Notes under the pieces: generated by a model
Databases searched by the model: none
Seen by the model: only the letters and a program-made list of their open reading frames with translations
What the model was told of the DNA's origin: nothing
Translations under genes and position numbers: made by a program
Shown here: positions 50,655 through 57,010 of the stretch, piece after piece
Layout of the letters: every line of letters starts with the position of its first letter
Numbering within the stretch: the first letter of the stretch is position 1
From: Thiocapsa sp. UBA6158
Lineage (GTDB): Bacteria; Pseudomonadota; Gammaproteobacteria; Chromatiales; Chromatiaceae
Length of the DNA: 57,010 nt
Direction: 5' to 3'
Assembly (NCBI RefSeq): GCF_002423035.1
Contig: NZ_DIUM01000090.1
Location: 1-57,010, forward strand

Positions 50655-51587
50655 TTGATTGAGCAACAACATCTGCCGGTTCTGCTGGAGGAGAGCGTGC
50701 ACGCCTTGGTCGTGGATCCGAACGGTATCTATGTCGACGGCACCTTCGGGCGTGGCGGGCACAGTCGTGCCGTTCTGGCGCGCCTCGGCGAGGCCGGTCG
50801 ACTGATCGCGATCGATCGCGATCCCGAGGCGGTTTCCGTGGGGGGCGAGCTTGCGCGTGCCGATCGGCGATTCACGATGGTGTCCGGGCGCTTCGGCTCG
50901 ATCACCGAGCTGCTCGCGCGCATCGGCGTCCAAGGCAACCTCTGCGGGCTGCTGCTGGATTTCGGGGTCTCCTCGCCTCAGCTCGACACGGCGGAGCGCG
51001 GTTTCAGTTTTTCTTCCGAAGGTCCGCTTGATCTGAGGATGGACCCTACCCGCGGCGAATCGGCGGCGCAATGGCTGGCGCATGCGTCCGATGCCGAGAT
51101 CGTCCAGGTCCTGTTCGACTTCGGCGAGGAGCGTTTCGCCAAGCGTATCGCGCGCAATATCGTCGCGCAGCGCAGCGAGAGCCCCTTGACGACGACGACC
51201 CAGCTCGCCGCACTGGTTGCGCGGTCGGTTCCGACGCGCGAGCCCGGCAAGCACCCGGCAACACGGACCTTCCAGGCCCTGCGCATCCGGATCAACGACG
51301 AGCTCGAGGAGATCCAGGATTGCCTGCGCCAATCCTGTGACCTCTTGGCCCATGCAGGACGGCTGGTCGTCATCAGTTTTCACTCTCTGGAGGATCGTAT
51401 CGTCAAGCGCTTCATGCGCACGGAGTCGCGCGGTCCCCTCCTGCCCAAGGGCCTCCCGGTGACCGCCGAGGAATCGCGCGGGCGCTTGCGCATCCTCGGC
51501 AAGCCGGTGCGGCCTTCGCCCGCCGAGGTCGCGTCCAATCCACGAGCACGCAGCGCCATCATGCGCGTCGCGGAGCGCCTCGCATGA
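50655..51587 (+). CDS. rsmH: 16S rRNA N4-methyltransferase (C1402)
   Basis: RsmH (MraW) adds the N4-methyl group to C1402 of 16S rRNA; the partner enzyme RsmI is also in this window. The 310-residue protein has HLPVLLEESVHAL, the SAM loop VDGTFGRGGHSRAVLA, DFGVSSPQLDTAERGFSF and the closing RLVVISFHSLEDRIVKRFMR. A TTG at 50655 is the only suitable start and aligns with the family. The stop overlaps the ftsL start (ATGA). Confidence 0.95.
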   Translation: MIEQQHLPVLLEESVHALVVDPNGIYVDGTFGRGGHSRAVLARLGEAGRLIAIDRDPEAVSVGGELARADRRFTMVSGRFGSITELLARIGVQGNLCGLLLDFGVSSPQLDTAERGFSFSSEGPLDLRMDPTRGESAAQWLAHASDAEIVQVLFDFGEERFAKRIARNIVAQRSESPLTTTTQLAALVARSVPTREPGKHPATRTFQALRIRINDELEEIQDCLRQSCDLLAHAGRLVVISFHSLEDRIVKRFMRTESRGPLLPKGLPVTAEESRGRLRILGKPVRPSPAEVASNPRARSAIMRVAERLA

Positions 51588-51874
51588 GTGCCCGCCCGCT
51601 TTGGATTTTGGTCGGACTGGTCTTGGCCGTGACCCTGTCGGCGATCGCCGTGGTGTACACCAAGTACCAGACGCGAATCCATTTCGGCCAATTGCAGGAG
51701 CTGCGCGCCCAACGCGACGCCGTCGACGTGGAGTGGAATCGGCTCCGTCTCGAGGAGGCTGCACTCTCGACGCACGTGCGGGTCGAGCGCAAGGCCAGGG
51801 ACCAGCTCGGCATGTTCAATCCAAGGTTCGAGGATGTCTTGATGATCGAGGAGGTCGGCCGTGTCTACCCGTAA
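51584..51874 (+). CDS. ftsL: cell division protein FtsL
   Basis: FtsL is a bitopic inner-membrane protein that joins FtsB and FtsQ in the divisome. The 96-residue protein has a short cytoplasmic start, one membrane segment (about residues 6-25) and a periplasmic leucine-zipper-like coiled coil (LQELRAQRDAVDVEWNRLRL). Position between rsmH and ftsI and size confirm it although the sequence is poorly conserved. It overlaps ftsI by 14 bp. Confidence 0.92.
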   Translation: MSARPLWILVGLVLAVTLSAIAVVYTKYQTRIHFGQLQELRAQRDAVDVEWNRLRLEEAALSTHVRVERKARDQLGMFNPRFEDVLMIEEVGRVYP

Positions 51875-53630
51875 TCGCCGTGCTCGACGTCCCGAGCCGC
51901 GGCGCGCCAAGCCGGATCTCGCGCTGCGTCGCCGTCTGTTGGTCGGTCTCCTGTCGAGCGCCTTCGTCGTCCTCTCGGCGGCGGTTTTCTATCGTCAAGT
52001 CGTCGAGACCGACTATCTGCGCAGCGAGGGCGAGCGCCGCTATCTGCGCGTGGGCGAGATTGCCGCGCGGCGGGGCATGATCACAGACCGCAACGGCGAG
52101 CCGCTGGCGGTGAGCACCCCGGTGGAGACGGTCTGGGGCGAGCCGCGCAAGCTGGCCGAGCGACGCGATGCGATCCCGCCGTTGGCCATTGCGCTGGGGC
52201 TCGAGCCGAAGGCGCTGCAGGAACGGCTCGACGCCACCTCCGAGCGCGGATTTCTCTATCTCAAGCGGCGCGTCAGCTTCGAGGAAGCCCGCGCGGTACG
52301 GCAGGTCATCGCCGATCACGATCTCGCGGGCGTGGACTTCGAGACCGAGTACCGTCGCTTCTATCCGGGTGTCGAGGTCTTCGGGCACGTCCTCGGCTTT
52401 ACCGACATCGACGACAAGGGACAGGAGGGTATCGAGCTCACGTACGATTCCTGGCTGAAATCCGAGCCCGGCTTGCGCCGGGTGATTCGCGACGGTCGAC
52501 AGCAGATCGTCCAGGAGATCGAGCAGGTCCGTGCACCACGCCAGGGTGCGGATCTCGCGCTCAGTCTCGACCGACGCCTCCAGTTCCTCGCCTACCGCGA
52601 GCTCAAGGCCGCCGTGGCCGAGCACAAGGCGGTCGGCGGGACGCTGGTGGCCTTGGATGTCGAGACCGGCGAGATCCTCGCGATGGTCAATCAGCCGGGC
52701 TACAACCCGAATGCACAGCGCGGCGGCAGCAGCGAGCGTCGCCGCAATCGTGCCGTGACCGACGTCATGGAGCCGGGCTCGACGATCAAGCCGTTCGTCG
52801 TGGCTGCCGCACTGGAGCGGGGCTTGATCAAGCCGACGACGACGATTGCGACGCGGGGCGGGTCGATGGCGGTCGGGCGCAATACCGTCAAGGACGTGCG
52901 CAATTACGGCAACCTCGATGTGACCGGGGTCATCACCAAGTCGAGCAACGTCGGCGTCGTGAAGATCGCACAGATGATGAGCTACGGCGATCTTTGGGGT
53001 CTTTACGATCAGCTCGGCTTCGGGCACGCGACCGCTGTCGGGGTGCCGGGCGAGAGCCGGGGCGTGCTGCGACATCATTCGACGTGGCGCGTCTTCGAGC
53101 ATGCCACCCAGTCCTTCGGATACGGATTGTCGGTCACGGCACTGCAACTGGCGCAAGCCTACGGCGTGTTGGCCGCCGACGGCGTCAAGCGACCTGTGTC
53201 CCTGTTGCGGCGGGATCCCGCGTCGCCCGTGCCTGCGGGCGAGGAGACGCGTGTCCTCGGCGCCGAAACGGCGCGCAAGGTGCGGGCGATGATGGAGACG
53301 GTGGTCTCGGATCAAGGCACGGCGAAACGTGCCGCCATCACCGGCTATCGGGTCGCCGGCAAGACCGGGACGGCCAAAAAATCGGCAGGGCGCGCCGGCT
53401 ACGGCGGCGGGCGCTATCAAGCGGTGTTCGCCGGTTTTGCTCCGGCAGGCTCGCCGCGCCTGGTGATCGCCGTGATGATCGACGAGCCGAAGGGCAAGTC
53501 CTACTACGGCGGGCTCGTCGCCGCGCCCGTCTTCCAGAAGGTGATGGAAGGCGCCCTGCGTCTGTTCAATGTCCCGCCGGACGATCCGCAGCCCTCGATG
53601 CTTCTGGCGCGACGCGAGGTCAAGCCATGA
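51861..53630 (+). CDS. ftsI: septal peptidoglycan transpeptidase FtsI (PBP3)
   Basis: FtsI crosslinks septal peptidoglycan together with FtsW. The 589-residue protein has a basic cytoplasmic tail, one membrane anchor (about residues 24-45), the pedestal domain (REIAARRGMITDRNGEPLAV-like start) and the transpeptidase domain with S307-T-I-K310, S361-S-N363 and K501-T-G. The numbers are nearly identical to E. coli PBP3. The GTG start at 51861 has AGGAGG upstream. The stop overlaps the next gene (ATGA). Confidence 0.96.
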   Translation: MSTRNRRARRPEPRRAKPDLALRRRLLVGLLSSAFVVLSAAVFYRQVVETDYLRSEGERRYLRVGEIAARRGMITDRNGEPLAVSTPVETVWGEPRKLAERRDAIPPLAIALGLEPKALQERLDATSERGFLYLKRRVSFEEARAVRQVIADHDLAGVDFETEYRRFYPGVEVFGHVLGFTDIDDKGQEGIELTYDSWLKSEPGLRRVIRDGRQQIVQEIEQVRAPRQGADLALSLDRRLQFLAYRELKAAVAEHKAVGGTLVALDVETGEILAMVNQPGYNPNAQRGGSSERRRNRAVTDVMEPGSTIKPFVVAAALERGLIKPTTTIATRGGSMAVGRNTVKDVRNYGNLDVTGVITKSSNVGVVKIAQMMSYGDLWGLYDQLGFGHATAVGVPGESRGVLRHHSTWRVFEHATQSFGYGLSVTALQLAQAYGVLAADGVKRPVSLLRRDPASPVPAGEETRVLGAETARKVRAMMETVVSDQGTAKRAAITGYRVAGKTGTAKKSAGRAGYGGGRYQAVFAGFAPAGSPRLVIAVMIDEPKGKSYYGGLVAAPVFQKVMEGALRLFNVPPDDPQPSMLLARREVKP

Positions 53631-54871
53631 TGGCGGATCGCGTCCTCGGCTCGCCGAACCCAGACTCGGAGATCTTTGCGATCACCGGGGCGCGCGGCAA
53701 AACCAGTGTCGCCCACGCGCTTGCGCAGGTGTTGGCCGTCGAGTGGCCTTGCGGTGTCATCGCCACGGTCGGTCATGGGTTTCCCGGCGACCTCAAGGCG
53801 ACAGGCGAACGCGACCTAGGCGACCTCGAGGCGATGCTCGAGGGGCTCTGCTCCCGCGGTGCCCGGGCCGTCGCGATCGAGGTCTCCTTCGACGCACTCG
53901 CGCGCTCCCGAGCAGAGGATCTTCACTTCAGCCATGCGCTCTTCACCGGTCTCGGCGGCGTCGATCCTAGCGAAGCGGGCGAGTCGCCGGCCATCGCCGA
54001 GGCCGTCCTGCGCCTCTTCAGGTCTCCGGGTCTGAAATGGGCCGTCCTGAATCTGTGCGATCCCTTTTCGAAAACGATCCTGAGCGTGCTTCCCGTCGGG
54101 GTGGGGGTTGCGGGGTTCGTCGCGGATCCGACCGCGGAGCCGCTCGATGATGCCGTCCTGGCTGCATGCGACATCTGCATTCGCGCCCGATCGATCGCCC
54201 CGATGCCGAGAGGCCTGGGTCTGCGCGTTGCCTGCGAAACGCGGGATGCCTGTGCCGAGGCGGAGCTTGCCCTCGGTTTGATCGGCGCCTTCAACGTGGC
54301 CAATCTTCTCGCCGTCATGGCCGTACTGCTTGCGCGGGGCCTTCCGCTCGAGCGCGCTGCACGGGTGTCGAGTCGCATCCAGTGCGTGCCGGGCCGGATG
54401 GAGTGCTTCGGCGGCGAGCATACGCCACTCGTGGTGGTCGACGAGGCCCGGACACCGGCCGGACTCGAGACGGCGCTCGTGAACCTGCGCAAACACGGCC
54501 CGCGGCGCATCTTCACGGTCTTCGGCTGCGGCGGCGGGCGTGATCCCGGCATACGCCCCGTCATGGGGTCCATTGCCGAGCGTCTGAGCGACGAGCTGAT
54601 CCTCGCCGACGACAACCCGCGTGGCGAGTGTGCCGAGAGGATCATCGCGGATATCCTCGCCGGCGTCCTCGATCCGAGCCGCGTGCGGGTGCAACGCCGA
54701 CGCGGTCTCGCGATCCGCACCGCGATCGCCCTGGCCGGCATCGGGGATGCCGTGCTCGTGGCCGGCAAAGGTCACGAGACGATCCAGGAGATGGGTGAGC
54801 TTAAGGTGCGCTTCAGCGACCGTGCCCAGGTCGTCGAGGCCCTGCGCGAATGGCAGGAGGGTTGTCGATGA
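53627..54871 (+). CDS. truncated, motif-degenerate MurE-like Mur ligase
   Basis: This gene occupies the murE place between ftsI and murF and is coupled to both by ATGA overlaps, but the 414-residue product is not a normal MurE (about 490-500). The N-terminal UDP-MurNAc-binding domain is missing: the P-loop is at residues 20-27. Motifs are altered: TGARGKTS for TGTNGKTS, EVSFDAL (85-91) for EVSSHAL, FTGLGGVDP (106-114) for FTNLxxDHLDYH, EAVLRLF (125-131) where the carbamylated Lys of AKxxLF should be, and VVVDEARTP (269-277) for VVVDYAHTP. The C-terminal GCGGGRDPGIRPVMG and DDNPRGE (D329-R332, diaminopimelate-binding motif in MurE) and VAGKGHE remain. The frame is intact and base usage matches its neighbours, so it is probably expressed. 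Catalytic activity as meso-diaminopimelate ligase is doubtful; a true murE may be elsewhere. Confidence 0.8.
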   Translation: MMADRVLGSPNPDSEIFAITGARGKTSVAHALAQVLAVEWPCGVIATVGHGFPGDLKATGERDLGDLEAMLEGLCSRGARAVAIEVSFDALARSRAEDLHFSHALFTGLGGVDPSEAGESPAIAEAVLRLFRSPGLKWAVLNLCDPFSKTILSVLPVGVGVAGFVADPTAEPLDDAVLAACDICIRARSIAPMPRGLGLRVACETRDACAEAELALGLIGAFNVANLLAVMAVLLARGLPLERAARVSSRIQCVPGRMECFGGEHTPLVVVDEARTPAGLETALVNLRKHGPRRIFTVFGCGGGRDPGIRPVMGSIAERLSDELILADDNPRGECAERIIADILAGVLDPSRVRVQRRRGLAIRTAIALAGIGDAVLVAGKGHETIQEMGELKVRFSDRAQVVEALREWQEGCR

Positions 54872-56229
54872 TGTGGTCCCTTGCTCAAGCCGTTGCGCGC
54901 GCCGGTGGCCGTCTCGAAGGAGAAGATCGCCGCTTCGTCTCGGTCGGCACCGACAGCCGTGTCGATTGCAGCGGCCAGCTCTTTGTCGCCCTGCGCGGCG
55001 AGCGCTTCGACGGGCATGACCATGTCGCCGCCGCGCGCGCCGCGGGTGCCGTCGCGGCGATGGTTGATCACCCGCTCCCGGTGGACCTGCCGCAGTGGAT
55101 CGTCGAAGACACACGCTCCGGGCTCGGGGCACTCGCCGCGGCTTGGCGCGACGTCTTCCCCGGGCGGATCGTCGCCATCACGGGGAGCAACGGCAAGACC
55201 ACGGTCAAGGAGATGGTCGCCGCCATCCTCGCGCAGGTCGGCAGCGTCCGCGCGACCCGCGGCAATCTGAACAACGATATCGGGATGCCCCTGACCCTTT
55301 TGAGCGCCCGGGACGAGACCTTTCTCGTCCTCGAAATGGGTGCCAATCATCACGGCGAGATCGGCTACATGACCGATATCGCGCGTCCCGATGTCGCACT
55401 CATCACCAATGCCGGACGCGCTCACCTGGAAGGCTTCGGCAGCGTCGACGGTGTCGCCCGCGCGAAAGGCGAGATCGCCCGCGGAGTGCCGACCGACGGG
55501 GTTTTCGTCTTCGCAGGCGACTCCCCTTACGCCGGTCTCTGGCGCGAGCTGGCCGAGGATCGCCATGTCCTGACCTTCGCACTCGAGGGTAGTGCGGATC
55601 TCCGGGCGGATCGCTCGGCGATCCGGGTCGAGTGGACCGAGGCGGGTTTCGGCACCCATGTCGTCGCTCATCACGACGGCAAGGCGATCCCGATCGACCT
55701 GCGTCTGGCCGGCGAGCACAACGCCCGCAACGCCTTGGCCGCGGCTGCGACGGCGCTGGCGCTCGGCATCGCGCCGGGCGCGATCCAGGCCGGCCTCGCG
55801 ACGCTGATGCCCGTGAAGGGTCGTCTGTGTCCCCGTCGGTGTGGTGAGATCGGTGTCATCGACGACACCTACAACGCCAACCCGGACTCGATCGCCGCAG
55901 CGATTCAAGTCCTCGCGGGCCTGTCGGGGCGGCGCTGGCTGGTCTTGGGAGATCTTGCCGAGCTGGGTCCGGAGGCCGATGCACTGCACCGCGAGATCGG
56001 CGCGCGCGCGCGCGACGCCGGTATCGAGCGTCTTTTCAGCGTGGGCATCCTGAGCACGTCGGCGGCGTCCGCCTTCGGCGACGGCGCACGCCACTTTGCC
56101 GACCAGGGGGATCTCGTGCGCGCGCTCCGGACCGAGCTGTCCGCAGGTGACCGTATCCTGGTCAAGGGCTCGCGCTCCGCCCGGATGGAACAGGTTGTCG
56201 AGGCGCTGTGCGCCGTAGGAGAGAGTTAG
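54868..56229 (+). CDS. murF: UDP-MurNAc-tripeptide D-Ala-D-Ala ligase
   Basis: MurF adds D-Ala-D-Ala to the UDP-MurNAc tripeptide in the cytoplasm. The 453-residue protein has all three Mur domains: the N-terminal UDP-sugar domain (VSVGTDSRVDCSGQLFVALRG), the central ATPase (VAITGSNGKTTVKEM, LEMGANHHGEI, ITNAGRAHLEGFGS) and the C-terminal domain (VIDDTYNANPDS). It is therefore a normal Mur ligase, in contrast to the gene before it. The ATG at 54868 overlaps the upstream stop; a second ATG follows at once. Confidence 0.96.
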   Translation: MMWSLAQAVARAGGRLEGEDRRFVSVGTDSRVDCSGQLFVALRGERFDGHDHVAAARAAGAVAAMVDHPLPVDLPQWIVEDTRSGLGALAAAWRDVFPGRIVAITGSNGKTTVKEMVAAILAQVGSVRATRGNLNNDIGMPLTLLSARDETFLVLEMGANHHGEIGYMTDIARPDVALITNAGRAHLEGFGSVDGVARAKGEIARGVPTDGVFVFAGDSPYAGLWRELAEDRHVLTFALEGSADLRADRSAIRVEWTEAGFGTHVVAHHDGKAIPIDLRLAGEHNARNALAAAATALALGIAPGAIQAGLATLMPVKGRLCPRRCGEIGVIDDTYNANPDSIAAAIQVLAGLSGRRWLVLGDLAELGPEADALHREIGARARDAGIERLFSVGILSTSAASAFGDGARHFADQGDLVRALRTELSAGDRILVKGSRSARMEQVVEALCAVGES

Positions 56230-57010
56230 GTGCTGCTTTACCTCGCCGAATGGCTGTCGCAGTTTCAAACCGGATTCAACGTCTTCCGGTATCTGACCCT
56301 GCGCGCCATCATGGGCGTGCTCACGGCGCTCGCGATCGCTTTGCTTGTCGGCCGACCGATGATCACCCGTCTGCGCGCCTACAAGGTCGGCCAGATGGTA
56401 CGCGACGACGGCCCGCAGAGCCATCTGTCCAAGGCCGGTACGCCGACCATGGGCGGTGCGCTCATCCTCGTCGCGGTCGCGGTCAGCACGCTGTTGTGGG
56501 CCGATCTGGACAACCGCTATGTCTGGATCGTGCTCCTGACCACGCTTGCGTTCGGCCTGGTCGGTCTGGTGGACGACTACAAGAAGCTGGTGCTGCGCAA
56601 CCCGCGCGGATTGGCGGCGCGCTGGAAGTATCTCTGGCAGACCGTCGCGGGCTTTGCCGCGGCAATCGCGCTCTATGTCACCGCAGGCTCTCCGGCCGAG
56701 ACCGAGCTGCTGATTCCGTATCTGAAGGACGTCTCGATCCAGCTCGGGCCCTGGTTCATTCTGCTGACCTATTTCGTGATCGTCGGGGCCAGCAACGCGG
56801 TCAATCTGACCGATGGCCTGGACGGCCTCGCCGTCATGCCCACGGTCTTGGTCGCCGGTGCATTGGCGGTCTTCGTCTATGCCGCGAGCCATGGACCGAT
56901 CTCCGGTTATCTCCTGATCCCGCACATCCCGGAGGTCGGGGAGCTGGTCGTCTTCTGCGGCGCCTTGGTCGGCGCGGGTTTGGGGTTTCTCTGGTTCAAC
57001 GCCTATCCGG
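56230..57010 (+). CDS. mraY: phospho-MurNAc-pentapeptide transferase, cut by window edge
   Basis: MraY transfers phospho-MurNAc-pentapeptide to undecaprenyl phosphate and makes lipid I at the inner membrane. The frame begins with GTG directly after the murF stop and is open to the end of the window (260 codons). It opens MLLYLAEWLSQFQTGFNVF and has SKAGTPTMGG, the catalytic Asp pair D115-D116 in GLVDDYKK, and NAVNLTDGLDGLA. About 100 residues at the C-terminus lie beyond the edge. Several hydrophobic segments are visible, as expected of the ten-helix protein. Confidence 0.95.
   Translation, partial: MLLYLAEWLSQFQTGFNVFRYLTLRAIMGVLTALAIALLVGRPMITRLRAYKVGQMVRDDGPQSHLSKAGTPTMGGALILVAVAVSTLLWADLDNRYVWIVLLTTLAFGLVGLVDDYKKLVLRNPRGLAARWKYLWQTVAGFAAAIALYVTAGSPAETELLIPYLKDVSIQLGPWFILLTYFVIVGASNAVNLTDGLDGLAVMPTVLVAGALAVFVYAASHGPISGYLLIPHIPEVGELVVFCGALVGAGLGFLWFNAYP

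Noticed and set aside
54772..56925. 717-codon minus-strand frame across murF and mraY
   Set aside because: It is antisense to two well-supported dcw genes and reads as low-complexity Asp/Arg/Gln-rich sequence; a GC-skew shadow.

Overview
The window is GC-rich gammaproteobacterial chromosome and most resembles a purple sulfur bacterium (Chromatiaceae, Thiocapsa/Allochromatium type). The arguments are a Gly/Tyr-rich secreted protein of the sulfur globule protein type (36263-36637), a complete NAD-linked HoxEFUYH [NiFe]-hydrogenase operon with its protease (25353 to 19477, minus strand), a Ycf46-like AAA protein, and otherwise gammaproteobacterial synteny (rppH-ptsP, lpoA-yraN, ampD/nadC, uvrA/yajR/ssb). 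The genus is an inference; no 16S gene is present.

Layout. 1-3138 is accessory: a secreted Cys-rich protein, a response regulator with its domains in reversed order behind C/G-box palindromes, and a fragment of an Rpn-type nuclease/transposase. 3139-8047 holds uvrA, a YajR-type transporter and ssb. 8172-11594 is the dTDP-L-rhamnose operon rfbBACD. 11753-12201 is a small DUF4258/DUF2283 pair, followed by lon, rsmA and tal. 17007-19391 carries a CYTH/CHAD polyphosphate-type protein and a periplasmic rhodanese. 19477-25353 is the hox operon, with an unassigned 111-residue ORF between hoxY and hoxH. 25574-30357 has pssA, an unknown protein, a PlcP/LpxH-like phosphoesterase, ampD and nadC. 30436-33440 holds cbpM, cbpA and the AAA protein. 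leuA, a family-4 uracil-DNA glycosylase and the sulfur globule protein follow.

36842-40204 is a tight minus-strand lipid operon (olsB, olsA, a GT4 glycosyltransferase and a PAP2 phosphatase). Together with the PlcP-like enzyme it looks like a toolkit for replacing phospholipids by ornithine lipids and glycolipids. 40347-49890 holds an HAD phosphatase, rppH-ptsP, a GlcD-like FAD oxidase, dolP, yraN, lpoA, rsmI and the RNase P RNA. The window closes with the division and cell wall cluster mraZ-rsmH-ftsL-ftsI-(murE-like)-murF-mraY, cut at the right edge inside mraY.

Three things stand out. (1) The murE position of the dcw cluster is occupied by a 414-residue protein that lacks the N-terminal UDP-sugar domain and has lost several catalytic motifs while keeping the DNPR motif. 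(2) Five intergenic elements of 86-87 bp share inverted ends TTAAACCGCG...CGCGGTTTAA but not their interiors. They sit exactly on gene ends, and twice their terminal TAA is the stop codon of a neighbouring gene. (3) The reversed-order response regulator (HTH first, receiver last) is preceded by a perfect 16-bp palindrome and two related sites.
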